In this document: positions 1 to 7,988 of the stretch, piece by piece
Numbering within the stretch: the first letter of the stretch is position 1
Layout: each line of letters starts with the position of its first letter
From: Vulcanimicrobiota bacterium
Lineage (GTDB): Bacteria; Vulcanimicrobiota; Vulcanimicrobiia; Vulcanimicrobiales; Vulcanimicrobiaceae
Assembly: GCA_027306785.1 (NCBI GenBank)
Contig: DAHUZB010000012.1
Span: 1 to 56,587 of the forward strand
Direction of reading: 5' to 3'
Length of the DNA stretch: 56,587 nucleotides
The notes under the pieces: model-generated
Told to the model about the DNA's origin: nothing
The model's input: only the letters and a program-made list of their open reading frames with translations
Databases searched by the model: none
Made by a program: the position numbers and the translations under genes

Positions 1-146
1 TAGAGCAAGCGGAGCAAGCTCGATTTGCCCGTTCCGGAATGGCCGACGAGGAAGACGAAGTCGCCTTTGGCGATCTCGAGGCTCACGCCGTCGAGGGCGC
101 GCACGCCATTGGGATAGATCAGCGATACGCCGCGCAGAGAAATCAT
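1..146 (-). CDS. ftsE: Cell division ATP-binding protein FtsE (5' part only)
   Basis: Only the first 48 codons lie in the window; the gene runs off the left edge. From the ATG at 146 the protein begins MISLRGVSLIYPNGVRALDG and reaches the Walker A motif GHSGTGKS at about residues 35-42. The phrase FVFLVGHSGTGKSSLLRLL is typical of FtsE, the ATPase that pairs with FtsX at the divisome to control peptidoglycan hydrolysis. Other short ABC ATPases (LolD, MacB) are possible, but the 'YPNGVRALDGVSLEI' opening and the 'GDFVFLVG' stretch favour FtsE. No strong Shine-Dalgarno is visible. Confidence 0.85.
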   Translation of the reverse strand, partial: MISLRGVSLIYPNGVRALDGVSLEIAKGDFVFLVGHSGTGKSSLLRLL

Positions 147-193
147 CGCTGTAAAAGGGTTTTTCCTAAAGCCACGACCTATACCTCCGGGCT

Positions 194-1342
194 ATGAATT
201 TCGACCTGACCGACGAGCAACGAGCGATTCAGAGCCTCGCGCGCGACTTCGCGCAGCACGAGGTGAAACCGCGCGCCGAGCACATGGACCGCGAGGAGGC
301 GTTCCCGTACGATCTCGTGTCCAAGATGGCGGAGCTCGGTTTCATGGGTCTGCCGTTCCCCGAAAAGTACGGTGGCGCGGGCGCCGATACGGTGAGTTAC
401 GCGCTGACGGTCATGGAGATCGCGCGCGCCGATGCGTCGACGGCGATCACGATGGCCGCACACGTGTCGCTGGGTGCGACGCCTTTCTATCTCTTCGGCA
501 CCGAGGAGCAAAAACAGAAGTACCTCGTGCCGCTCGCGCAGGGCAAAATGCTCTGGGGCTTCGGTCTGACGGAGCCGAACGCGGGCAGCGACGCGGGCAA
601 CTGCTCGACGAAAGCAGTCAAGCAGAACGGCAACTGGGTCATCAACGGGACCAAGGCTTTCATCACCAACTCCGGCACCGATCTGACCGGCGGCACGACG
701 ATCACCGCGGTCACCGGCACGCGCCCCGACGGCCGCCCGGAAATCTCGAACATCATCGTGCCGCAGGCCGCGCCCGGCTTTACCCGCAGCAAGAAGTACA
801 AGAAGATGGGTTGGCGCGCATCCGACACCCGCGAGCTCAGCTTCGTGGATGCGACGGTGCCGGAAGATAGCTTGCTCGGCCCGCAGGGCGAGGGCTACAA
901 ACAGTTCCTGACCATTCTCGACGGTGGGCGCATCTCGGTCGCCGCGCTCTCGGTCGGCCTCGCGATGGGTGCCTACGACGAGGCGCTGCAGTATGCCAAA
1001 GACCGCGTCGCCTTCGGCAAACCGATCAGCAAATTCCAAGCGATCCAGTTCAAGCTCGTGGACATGCTCTGCGAGATCGAGCACGCCAAGCTCATGATCC
1101 TCAAGGCAGCGTGGGAAAAGGATCACGGCCGCGATTACGTGCAGACGGCCTCGCTTGCTAAGCTCTATGCCGCCGAAGTCTCGCGGCGCGTCGTCAACGA
1201 GGCGGTGCAAATCCACGGCGGATATGGGTTTATGGATGAGTATCCGGTCTCGCGGATGTATCGCGATCAGAAGATCAACGAGATCGGCGAAGGCACGAAC
1301 GAAGTGCAACGCTTGGTCATCGCCCGTCTCATGGGTCTGTGA
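194..1342 (+). CDS. Acyl-CoA dehydrogenase
   Basis: This 382-residue protein has the usual length and order of an FAD-dependent acyl-CoA dehydrogenase: an N-terminal helical domain opening MNFDLTDEQRAIQ, a middle beta domain with GFGLTEPNAGSD near residue 120, and a C-terminal helical domain. The C-terminal signature IHGGYGFMDEYPVSRMYRDQ is present, and the expected catalytic glutamate is Glu366 in GEGTNE. It oxidises acyl-CoA thioesters to enoyl-CoA in fatty acid or branched-chain amino acid degradation, passing electrons to ETF. Substrate length cannot be read from the sequence, but the best fit is a short- or branched-chain type. It is divergent from ftsE and only 23 bases ahead of the peroxiredoxin gene. 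Confidence 0.93.
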   Translation: MNFDLTDEQRAIQSLARDFAQHEVKPRAEHMDREEAFPYDLVSKMAELGFMGLPFPEKYGGAGADTVSYALTVMEIARADASTAITMAAHVSLGATPFYLFGTEEQKQKYLVPLAQGKMLWGFGLTEPNAGSDAGNCSTKAVKQNGNWVINGTKAFITNSGTDLTGGTTITAVTGTRPDGRPEISNIIVPQAAPGFTRSKKYKKMGWRASDTRELSFVDATVPEDSLLGPQGEGYKQFLTILDGGRISVAALSVGLAMGAYDEALQYAKDRVAFGKPISKFQAIQFKLVDMLCEIEHAKLMILKAAWEKDHGRDYVQTASLAKLYAAEVSRRVVNEAVQIHGGYGFMDEYPVSRMYRDQKINEIGEGTNEVQRLVIARLMGL

Positions 1343-1365
1343 CCGCACGCTAGAGAGGAAGTAGG

Positions 1366-1905
1366 ATGTTCGGTCGATTCATGCGCGCCTTCGCGGCGCT
1401 CGCGCTCGTCGCGACGGTTCCCGCGCTCGCGGCGCTTAAAGACGGCACCAAGGCGCCGGATTTCACGCTTCAGGCGACGCAAGGCGGGAAGGTCTTCACC
1501 TTCAGTCTCGCCGACGCGCTGAAGAAGGGGCCCGTCGTGCTGTACTTCTACCCGGCCGCCTTTACGCCGGGCTGCACGATCGAAGCGCACGATTTCGCCG
1601 ATGCGATCGGCAAGTACCACGCGCTCCACGCAACGGTGATCGGCGTCTCGCACGATCCGCTCGCAAAGCTGCAGAAGTTCTCGGTCAGCGCGTGCCGCAA
1701 GAAGTTCGCGGTCGCCGCCGACACCAATCAAACGGTCGAGAAAGAGTACGACGCGGTCCTCGCAGTCGCTCCGAAGTACGCGAATCGCACCTCGTACGTG
1801 ATCGCGCAAGACGGCAAGATCGTCTACAGCTACACGAACCTCGACCCCGACAAGCACGTGGCGAACACGCTCGCCGCGTTGAAGCAACTCGAAGCCGCAC
1901 ACTGA
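1366..1905 (+). CDS. Exported peroxiredoxin (AhpC/TSA, BCP-like)
   Basis: The 179-residue product starts with a signal-peptide-like stretch (about residues 1-22, ending VPALA) followed by a thioredoxin-fold peroxiredoxin domain. The peroxidatic cysteine is Cys70 in TPGCTIEAHDF, with the supporting FYPAAFTPGC context of the BCP/PrxQ type. The only other cysteine is Cys110, which is not in the BCP resolving position five residues on, so the resolving mechanism is uncertain. It should reduce hydroperoxides outside the cytoplasm. A clear Shine-Dalgarno (GAGGAAG) precedes the ATG, and a hairpin terminator follows the stop codon. Confidence 0.9.
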   Translation: MFGRFMRAFAALALVATVPALAALKDGTKAPDFTLQATQGGKVFTFSLADALKKGPVVLYFYPAAFTPGCTIEAHDFADAIGKYHALHATVIGVSHDPLAKLQKFSVSACRKKFAVAADTNQTVEKEYDAVLAVAPKYANRTSYVIAQDGKIVYSYTNLDPDKHVANTLAALKQLEAAH

Positions 1906-1926
1906 CGCGTCGACGAAAACGACGAG

Positions 1927-1960
1927 GAGCGGCGGTCGACATCGTGCGACCGCCGCTCTT
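1927..1960 (+). terminator. Hairpin terminator after the peroxiredoxin gene
   Basis: A perfect 12-bp stem (GAGCGGCGGTCG with CGACCGCCGCTC, 1927-1938 and 1947-1958) with an 8-base loop lies 21 bases after the peroxiredoxin stop. It is followed by TTCGTTCGTG rather than a pure T run. It sits between convergent genes, so it may serve both strands. Confidence 0.65.
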
Positions 1961-1978
1961 CGTTCGTGTGGGGGAACG

Positions 1979-2446
1979 CTACTGATTCGCGGCTTCGTTC
2001 GGTGAGAACATCGGATTGCCGCTCTTCGTGCGCGACGCCGGGACATCGGGCTGCATGACATCCCAGTGCTCGACGATCTTTCCGCGTTCGAGTCGGAAGA
2101 TGTCGACCGTATCGAGCACCTTCGGTCCGAAGCCGATGTACTGCCCATGCAGCATGACGAGGTCGCCCTGCGCGACGATCATGCCCGGAATGTAGCGAAA
2201 GTTCTTCGGGAGGTGAGCGACGAGCGCGGCGAGCGATGCCGTTCCGTCGGGAACCATCGGGTTGTGCTGCTCGTAGGGATTCTGCCAGTACCGCTTGATC
2301 GCGCTCAGGTCGCGCTCGACGAAGAGCTGATGCATCGCGCGCGTCACGATTGCCGCGTTGGTCCGGGGGTCGGCCTTGACCGCGTGCGGCGCGGCGGTGA
2401 GGAGTGCGGCGCCGATCGCGGCGGCCGCAAGAAACTTCTTGGTCAT
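1979..2446 (-). CDS. Exported SnoaL-like / NTF2-fold protein
   Basis: The ATG at 2446 is chosen because it gives a clean signal peptide (MTKKFLAAAAIGAALLTAAP) and has a GAGG motif just upstream. The 155-residue product then shows a SnoaL-like polyketide-cyclase/NTF2 pattern: 'LFVERDLSAIKRYWQNPYEQHNP', 'DLVMLHGQYIG' and 'DTVDIFRLERGKIVEHWDVMQ'. The last motif is typical of small alpha+beta-cone proteins predicted to be aldol-condensation or isomerase-like. The exact reaction is unknown. It lies 44 bases downstream of the AraC-family gene and is probably co-transcribed with it. Confidence 0.8.
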   Translation of the reverse strand: MTKKFLAAAAIGAALLTAAPHAVKADPRTNAAIVTRAMHQLFVERDLSAIKRYWQNPYEQHNPMVPDGTASLAALVAHLPKNFRYIPGMIVAQGDLVMLHGQYIGFGPKVLDTVDIFRLERGKIVEHWDVMQPDVPASRTKSGNPMFSPNEAANQ

Positions 2447-2490
2447 GGCCTCAGCGTAGCGTCGCCGTACCGCAGGCGGTAGGTCGCGAT

Positions 2491-3384
2491 TTACGCGCCG
2501 ATTGATCGGGATTTTGCTCGCCACGCGGCGGGCGTCACGCGGTGATGTTCGCGGAAGCGCCTCACGAACGATTCGCTCTCCGAATAGCCGATGCGCTCGG
2601 CGATATCACCGATCGCAAGGTCCGTCGCGGCGAGCAGGCGGCGCGCTTCGATCATGCGGCGCTCGATTACCCAATCGCCGTACGTCCGTCCGGTCAGCCG
2701 CCGTAGCCGCGTGGTGAGGTAGCCGGGATTCGATCGGAGACGGCGACTCGCCGCCGCGAGTGTCTCCCGCTCCGTAAAGTGCAGATCGATGTCGGCGAAA
2801 ACGCGCGCGAGCAGGTCGCGGGCACGCGGCTCGTCCGCGTCGATACCGGTCGCGGGAGCGCTGCGGGCGAGTTCGATGAGCACGATCTGCAGCGCGCTGC
2901 GCACGATGAATTCGTAGCCCGGCCGTTTGCCGTGCAACTCGGCGTGCATGCGCTCGAAGGCATCGCAGATCGTGCGATAGGTCGCGTCGTCGAGCGCGAT
3001 CGGCTGCATCAACTCGAGTACGGGTCTGCGAAAGAGGTCGGAGAGCATGCCGGTCGGCACGTCGTCGATCAGACTCAAGCCCGCGTGCGCGGACGCATCC
3101 GCGCCGTCGGGTAGGAAGAGCAGCACCCACGCGTCGGCCTCACCGAACCCCCGGCAGTCGTGAATCACGCCGGGTGGAATCACGAATGCGGTGCGCTCGG
3201 CGAGATCGATCGCACTCTCACCCACCACGTGTCGTCCGCCGCCGCGCGTCACCACGAGAATCTCGAAGAACGTATGCCCGTGCGGCTGCATCCGGCGCAT
3301 CTCGTGCGTCGGGGTAAGCTGCTGCACTTCGACGGCCACCGCGCTCACCGAACGCGGCGTATAGGGATAGAGCGGGTAAGCCAC
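2491..3384 (-). CDS. AraC-family transcriptional regulator with cupin sensor domain
   Basis: The 297-residue protein starts at a GTG. It has an N-terminal cupin-like ligand-binding domain (about residues 25-110, with HGHTFFEILVVTRGGG and FVIPPGVIHDCRG) and a C-terminal double helix-turn-helix of the AraC/XylS type (about 195-290, with GYLTTRLRRLTGRT and IAERIGYSESESFVRRFREH). The ligand is unknown. It starts 12 bases after the rmuC stop and precedes the SnoaL-like gene, so it may control its own operon or the exported SnoaL-like protein. Confidence 0.92.
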   Translation of the reverse strand: MAYPLYPYTPRSVSAVAVEVQQLTPTHEMRRMQPHGHTFFEILVVTRGGGRHVVGESAIDLAERTAFVIPPGVIHDCRGFGEADAWVLLFLPDGADASAHAGLSLIDDVPTGMLSDLFRRPVLELMQPIALDDATYRTICDAFERMHAELHGKRPGYEFIVRSALQIVLIELARSAPATGIDADEPRARDLLARVFADIDLHFTERETLAAASRRLRSNPGYLTTRLRRLTGRTYGDWVIERRMIEARRLLAATDLAIGDIAERIGYSESESFVRRFREHHRVTPAAWRAKSRSIGA

Positions 3385-3396
3385 GCTCGGCTGCGC

Positions 3397-4620
3397 TTAG
3401 CCCGCTTCGTCGTTCTGAAAGAGCTGCGGGGCGCCCGGCGTGCGCTTCGAACGTGACGGGCGTTCTTGCGCGTCGAGCGCGGTGACGGTGCGTGGTGCGA
3501 GATCGATCACGTCGACCTCGGGCAGATCGTCGCTCGAGAGCGACGCCTCGTCTTTGAGCTTGCGCCCCTGCGGTAACAAGCGCGTCTCGTAGGTGCCGAC
3601 CGTTTCGTTGAACGCGCCGACCGTGCGTTCGATCTGCGCACCGAGCTTGACCAGGCGCTCCGCGAATTTCGTGCTGCGTTCGTAGAGTTCGCGTCCGAGC
3701 GCGGCGATGCGCTTGGCGTTCTCTTCCTGTTTGACCGCTTGCCAGCCCATCGCGAACGAGCGCAGCAGGCTGATCAGCGAGAGCGGTCCGGTGACGAGAA
3801 CGCCGCGATCGAGCGCGTATTCGATCAGCGCCGGATTTTCGTTGCAGGCCGCGCTCAGGAAGGCTTCGCCGGGCACGAACATGATCACGAAGTCGGCGGA
3901 ACCGTCGATCTGATGGTAGCCGCGCTTGGCGAGCGCATCGATGTGCTCTTGCAGCGCCTTCGCGTGGCGCTTGACGAGTTCGCGGCGCGCTTCCTCGTCG
4001 ACGGCGTCGAAGGCGGCCTGCAGCGCGTCGGTCGGCGCCTTCGCATCGACGAAGACGCGTCGGCTGCCCGGCAGATTCACCGTCATATCGGGGCGGCCGC
4101 GGCCCGATTCGACCGCGATCGTCTGCTGCTCGTCGAAGTCGCAATAGGCGAGCATGCCCGCTTTCTCGACCACGTTGCGCAGTTGGATCTCGCCCCACTT
4201 GCCGCGCGTCGAAGGACTGCGCAGCGCCGTCACGAGCGTGGAGGTTTGGTTGGAAAGCGCGTTCGCGGCCGATTCGATCTTGTCGGCGCGTTGCAGCAGG
4301 TTCTCGATCTGCGCTTTGAGGCTGCCGGTATCTTCGTTACGCTTGCTCTCGATTTCGCGCACGAGCCGGTCGAATTCGCCGAGCTTCTGCGCGATCGGTG
4401 CGACGATCTCGCCCACGCGTTCGCTCGCGCGTGCGGTCGTGCTCTCGCGCAGCTCGTTCTTGGCGCGTTCCAGCAGCGCTTCGACCGCGTGCGTTTGCTC
4501 GCCCGTCGCGGCGAGCCGTTCTTCGAGCCGCGCGGTACGCGCGCGTTGCGCGAGATGGACGAAGGCCGCGCCGATCGCAGCGCCGACGATGAGAAACAGG
4601 AGATCGACGAGTGTGGTCAC
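3397..4620 (-). CDS. rmuC: DNA recombination protein RmuC
   Basis: I start this gene at GTG 4620, which overlaps the stop of the dienelactone hydrolase gene by four bases (GTGA). The 407-residue protein has an N-terminal membrane helix (about residues 5-22, LLFLIVGAAIGAAFVHL), a long coiled coil, and the RmuC nuclease-like domain. Family hallmarks visible are RGKWGEIQLRNVVEKAGM, PDMTVNLPG, 'VFVDAKAPTDAL' and 'FVPGEAFLSAA'. RmuC limits genome rearrangements at inverted repeats, and has been linked to defence against invading DNA in some bacteria. An open frame continues upstream to 5427, but that extension only shadows the hydrolase gene. Confidence 0.92.
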   Translation of the reverse strand: MTTLVDLLFLIVGAAIGAAFVHLAQRARTARLEERLAATGEQTHAVEALLERAKNELRESTTARASERVGEIVAPIAQKLGEFDRLVREIESKRNEDTGSLKAQIENLLQRADKIESAANALSNQTSTLVTALRSPSTRGKWGEIQLRNVVEKAGMLAYCDFDEQQTIAVESGRGRPDMTVNLPGSRRVFVDAKAPTDALQAAFDAVDEEARRELVKRHAKALQEHIDALAKRGYHQIDGSADFVIMFVPGEAFLSAACNENPALIEYALDRGVLVTGPLSLISLLRSFAMGWQAVKQEENAKRIAALGRELYERSTKFAERLVKLGAQIERTVGAFNETVGTYETRLLPQGRKLKDEASLSSDDLPEVDVIDLAPRTVTALDAQERPSRSKRTPGAPQLFQNDEAG

Positions 4621-5405
4621 GGTAACGGTCCGAGCTGCTCCGAAAAGAAGGCGATCGTGCGTTTCCATGCGTCCTGCGCGGCGCTCGCGACGTACGATGC
4701 GCGGGTGTCGTCGAAGAAGGCATGGGCGGCGGTGGGATAGATGCGAATGTCGTTCGGCACGCGCAGGGCGTTGCGGAATGCGCGTACATCGTCCGCCGGG
4801 ATGCTGTGGTCCTTCTCGCCGTAGCTGCCGCAGACCGGAATGCGCACGTCGAGCGGATCGATATCCTTGACTGCTCCGTAGAACGGAGCGACCGCGCTGA
4901 AGACGTCGGCGTTGTCGATCGCTTGGATCAGTGCGATGTGTCCGCCCATGCAGAAGCCCGCCGTGCCCACCTTTCCGCTCGGCGACTTCGCGCGCAGATG
5001 CAGTGCCGCGGCGCGGAGGTCGCCGTCGTACTGCGCGCGCCGGAGCTTCGATGCATAGGGTTTGAAGAGAGCGATATCGCTCGTGCCGTCGCCGCTCGGC
5101 GGATCGTTGCGGGCGTAGAGATCGGGCGCGATGCAGTTGAAGCCGGCGAGCGCGAAGCGGCGTACCGTGTCGCGTAGTTGCGCGTCGACGCCCCAGATGT
5201 GCATGCAGATCACCACGCCCGGCGTGAGCGAGCTCGCGCGTTTGGGGTAGGCGGCATAGGCGTCGACGTTGCCGTCGGGGCGGCGCAGGATCGCGCGTTC
5301 GACGACGATCGCGGGATCGTCTTCCGGAACGAGCGGTGCGTGCGGCGCGCCGAGCGTCGAAGCGGCCACCGCACTTGCGGCGATGAAATCGCGGCGATTC
5401 ATCAT
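4617..5405 (-). CDS. Dienelactone hydrolase family protein, probably Tat-exported
   Basis: The 262-residue alpha/beta hydrolase begins MMNRRDFIAASAVAAS, which looks like a twin-arginine signal. The catalytic triad of the dienelactone hydrolase family is visible: Cys152 in GFCMGG, Asp199 in GEKDHSIP and His228 in AHAFFDD. The family hydrolyses dienelactone in chlorocatechol breakdown, but many members have other ester or lactone substrates. The start codon overlaps the LysR gene's stop (ATGA), and the stop overlaps the rmuC start (GTGA), so translation is coupled across the three genes. Confidence 0.9.
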   Translation of the reverse strand: MMNRRDFIAASAVAASTLGAPHAPLVPEDDPAIVVERAILRRPDGNVDAYAAYPKRASSLTPGVVICMHIWGVDAQLRDTVRRFALAGFNCIAPDLYARNDPPSGDGTSDIALFKPYASKLRRAQYDGDLRAAALHLRAKSPSGKVGTAGFCMGGHIALIQAIDNADVFSAVAPFYGAVKDIDPLDVRIPVCGSYGEKDHSIPADDVRAFRNALRVPNDIRIYPTAAHAFFDDTRASYVASAAQDAWKRTIAFFSEQLGPLP

Positions 5406-6313
5406 GCGTCGAATGCTCCCGCGTCATGGTCGTTGCAGAGGTACTCGCCGAATGCCCGCGCGAGCGGCGGCAGCGTGCGATCGCGCAGATGCACGAGCGA
5501 GAAAACGCGATCGAGCACGAGGTCGCTGACGGGAATGATGCGGACGGTCTTCATGGCGAGCGCACGCTCCACGACGCGTTCGGAAAGGATGGCAAGGCCG
5601 AGTCCGGCTTCGACGGCCCGCGCGATCGCTTCGCCACCCGGAAGCTCGATCACGAGGTTCGGCCGGACACCGCGTTCGAGCAAGAGTTCGTACCCGAGAT
5701 CGCGCGTTCCTGATCCCCGCTCGCGGCTCACGAACGCAATGCCGTCCAACTCTTCGGCGCGCACGCTCGCCCGCTTCGAGAAGGGATGGCCGCGCACCGG
5801 AACCACGAGCGCCATCCGATCGCGCGCGAACGGGCAGATCGTGAACGCTTCGTCGTCGATCCGCCCTTCGACGAGCCCGAGATGCACGTCGCCGTCACGC
5901 ACCAAGCGTGCGACCGCCGTCGTGTTGACCACGTCGACGCGCGGCACGATCTTGGGGCGGTCGCGCATGAATCCCGCGAGCACTTTCGGCAGCAGGTAGT
6001 TTCCGACCGTCAGCGTTGCGGCCAGATCGAGCGAGCCGCGTTCGGCGTGGCGATAATCGGCGGTCTCGCGCACCAAGCGATCGAGTTCGCGCGAGACCAT
6101 TTCGGCGCGCTCCGCGACGAAGCGTCCGGCGTCGGTGAGCACGGGCCGGTTGCGTACGATCTCGATGAGCTGCACGCCGAGCGCCCGCTGCAGCGCGGCG
6201 ATCTGCTGGCTGACGGCGGGTTGCGTGACGCGCAGACTCCGAGCCGCGCGGGTGAAACTGCCCGTGCGTGCGACCGAGCGGAGCGCCTCGATCTGGCTGA
6301 TGGTGATGTTCAT
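5402..6313 (-). CDS. LysR-family transcriptional regulator
   Basis: Starting at ATG 6313, the 303-residue protein has the LysR winged helix-turn-helix at residues 1-60 (FTRAARSLRVTQPAVSQQIA) and a two-lobe effector domain. It is divergent from the binding-protein/cytochrome/YeiH cluster that begins at 6384. In enterobacteria the sulfite-responsive LysR protein YeiE is encoded next to yeiH, so this gene is a candidate regulator of that cluster; this is inference from position. It also heads the minus-strand run with the hydrolase, rmuC, AraC and SnoaL-like genes. Confidence 0.93.
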   Translation of the reverse strand: MNITISQIEALRSVARTGSFTRAARSLRVTQPAVSQQIAALQRALGVQLIEIVRNRPVLTDAGRFVAERAEMVSRELDRLVRETADYRHAERGSLDLAATLTVGNYLLPKVLAGFMRDRPKIVPRVDVVNTTAVARLVRDGDVHLGLVEGRIDDEAFTICPFARDRMALVVPVRGHPFSKRASVRAEELDGIAFVSRERGSGTRDLGYELLLERGVRPNLVIELPGGEAIARAVEAGLGLAILSERVVERALAMKTVRIIPVSDLVLDRVFSLVHLRDRTLPPLARAFGEYLCNDHDAGAFDA

Positions 6314-6357
6314 AAGCAAATGTTTAGCAAGCGCTAGAAAACCCTAATTTGACTTAT
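6312..6357. promoter_or_regulatory. LysR-divergent control region with inverted repeats
   Basis: The 70-base gap between the LysR gene and the binding-protein gene is AT-rich for this genome. It holds ATAAGCAAAT (6312-6321) facing ATTTGACTTAT (6347-6357), a near-perfect inverted repeat, and an inner TAGC-AAGC-GCTA dyad (6325-6336). TTGACT (6349-6354) with TAGCGT 17 bases later is a possible plus-strand promoter. The layout fits LysR autoregulation and divergent control. Confidence 0.5.
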
Positions 6358-6383
6358 TGCGCTCGCCGTCCTAGCGTGGGAGT

Positions 6384-7274
6384 ATGCTTCGCACACTCGC
6401 ACTCGCCGCGGCAGCGCTGCTGCTGACCGTCGGCGCCGTACCCGCTCCGGTCGACGGCACCGTTCCCTGCGTCGATCAACTCATGGACATTCACGGCGAT
6501 CCGGTCGGAGCCGATCTCGTGATCTTCGCGGGCGGAAACCAGTGGTTCGTCATGCCCGCACTCCTCGCGGCGTTCCAAAAAGCGCATCCCGAGGTCAAGC
6601 ACGTCTTTTACGAAACGTTGCCGCCGGGGCTGCTCGCGGAGCAGATTCAGCGCGGCGGACTGCGCATCGGCGAGATGACGATCGGCCTGCACGCCGACGT
6701 CTATCTCTCGGGGAAAAAGCGGATGGATGCGATGCGCGCATCGGGTCTCGTCGGAACGCCCGTCACCTATGCGACGAACGTGCTCGCGATGATGGTTCGC
6801 GCGGGCAACCCCAAGCACATCGGATCGCTCGCCGATCTCGGCCGACCCGACGTTCGCGTCGCGATGCCGAATCCCAAGACCGAGGGCATCGCGCGTCAGA
6901 TCGAGCTCGCCTATAAAAAGACCGGCGGCGCCGCGCTCGTACGCACGATCATGGAGACCAAGGTTAAGAACGGCGGCACGCGTCTCACGCAAATCCATCA
7001 CCGTCAGACGCCGATGTGGATTCTCGACGGGCGCGTCGATGCGGGACCTGTGTGGATCTCCGAAGCGCTCTATCAGGAGCGCATTCACAGCGGCATCGTT
7101 GCCGTCCGCATCCCCGCCAAAGACAACGTCGAGGCGATCTACATGGGTGCGACCGTGAAGGGAGCTCCCCACCCGAGTGCCGCACAAGCCTTTGTGAACT
7201 TCCTGGCGACTCCGACGGCCGAGGCGATCTATCGCTCCTACGGCTTCGGCGCGCCGAAATCGACGGAGGAATAG
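6384..7274 (+). CDS. Periplasmic substrate-binding protein, ModA-like
   Basis: The 296-residue protein has a signal peptide (about residues 1-20) and a type-2 periplasmic binding fold. The arrangement 'LVIFAGGNQWFVMPALLAAF', 'GTPVTYATNVLAMMVRAGNP', 'SLADLGRPDVRVAMPNPKTE' and C-terminal 'SAAQAFVNFLATPTAEAIYR' matches the molybdate/sulfate-type binding proteins (SBP_bac_11 group). No ABC permease or ATPase follows. Instead the next genes encode an exported small protein, a TsdA-like cytochrome and YeiH, so it may bind an oxyanion or act as a periplasmic sensor. The ligand is not determined. Confidence 0.82.
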   Translation: MLRTLALAAAALLLTVGAVPAPVDGTVPCVDQLMDIHGDPVGADLVIFAGGNQWFVMPALLAAFQKAHPEVKHVFYETLPPGLLAEQIQRGGLRIGEMTIGLHADVYLSGKKRMDAMRASGLVGTPVTYATNVLAMMVRAGNPKHIGSLADLGRPDVRVAMPNPKTEGIARQIELAYKKTGGAALVRTIMETKVKNGGTRLTQIHHRQTPMWILDGRVDAGPVWISEALYQERIHSGIVAVRIPAKDNVEAIYMGATVKGAPHPSAAQAFVNFLATPTAEAIYRSYGFGAPKSTEE

Positions 7275-7277
7275 CCG

Positions 7278-7988
7278 ATGAAACGCACCACCTTCCTCGC
7301 CGCATCCGCATCGCTCGTCGCTGCCGGCAGCGCCGCGTCGGCCATGGCCGAGACCGTGCCCGGAGGCACGCACCTGGTCGAACGCAAGGCCGATTTCAAC
7401 GAGGCCGCGTTCGCCAAGCTCCTCGGGCGTCCGGCCGAGATTCGTCAGATGTTCGAGGCGATCGCGTTCAAGCCGACCATGCTCGCGAACATCAAGAACT
7501 CGCTCAACGGTCTGCACTTCGGATACGGGTATCCGGCGGATAAGATCGCGATCGCCGTCGCCAATCACGGCCCGTCGGCCGCGTACGGCTACAGCGATTA
7601 CGTGTGGTCGAAGTACAAGATCGGCGAATTCTTCGGCATCAAGAACGACGCCGGTGAAACGGTCACGAGCAACCTCTGGCTGAAGGCGAAAAACGCCTAC
7701 GATCCCTCGGGCGATCCCGACGACGAGAAGAGCATGTATCAGGATATGTCGATCGAGATGCTGCAAAAGCGCGGCGCGGTCTTCATGACCTGCCACACCG
7801 CGGTCGAAGAGCAGTCGCGCGCGATCGTGAAGAAGGGCCTTGCGCCCGCGGGCATGACCGGCCCCGAGGTCGCCGAGGATATCCTCACCCATCTCATCCC
7901 CGGCGCCGTCGTCGTTCCGTCGATGGTCGCGACGGTTGCCGTGCTGCAGGCCAAGTATCATTACACCTATGCCGCACTTACGTTCTAA
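7278..7988 (+). CDS. Exported protein, possibly DsrE/F-like
   Basis: A 236-residue protein starts three bases after the previous stop. It has a signal sequence (about residues 1-24, ending SAMA). The mature part includes 'KIAIAVANHGPSAAYGYSD', a buried-strand-like 'GAVFMTCHTAVEEQS' with a single conserved-looking cysteine, and 'PGAVVVPSMVATVAVLQAKY'. The strand-cysteine arrangement recalls DsrE/DsrF-type sulfur-relay proteins that have been exported, but I cannot confirm the family. Its place between a ModA-like binding protein and a TsdA-like cytochrome supports a role in periplasmic sulfur chemistry. Confidence 0.72.
   Translation: MKRTTFLAASASLVAAGSAASAMAETVPGGTHLVERKADFNEAAFAKLLGRPAEIRQMFEAIAFKPTMLANIKNSLNGLHFGYGYPADKIAIAVANHGPSAAYGYSDYVWSKYKIGEFFGIKNDAGETVTSNLWLKAKNAYDPSGDPDDEKSMYQDMSIEMLQKRGAVFMTCHTAVEEQSRAIVKKGLAPAGMTGPEVAEDILTHLIPGAVVVPSMVATVAVLQAKYHYTYAALTF

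Noticed and set aside
4621-5427. Long open frame continuing upstream of rmuC
   Set aside because: Its translation is Arg-rich shadow of the dienelactone hydrolase gene in another frame; the GTG at 4620 with GTGA overlap and membrane anchor is the real start.
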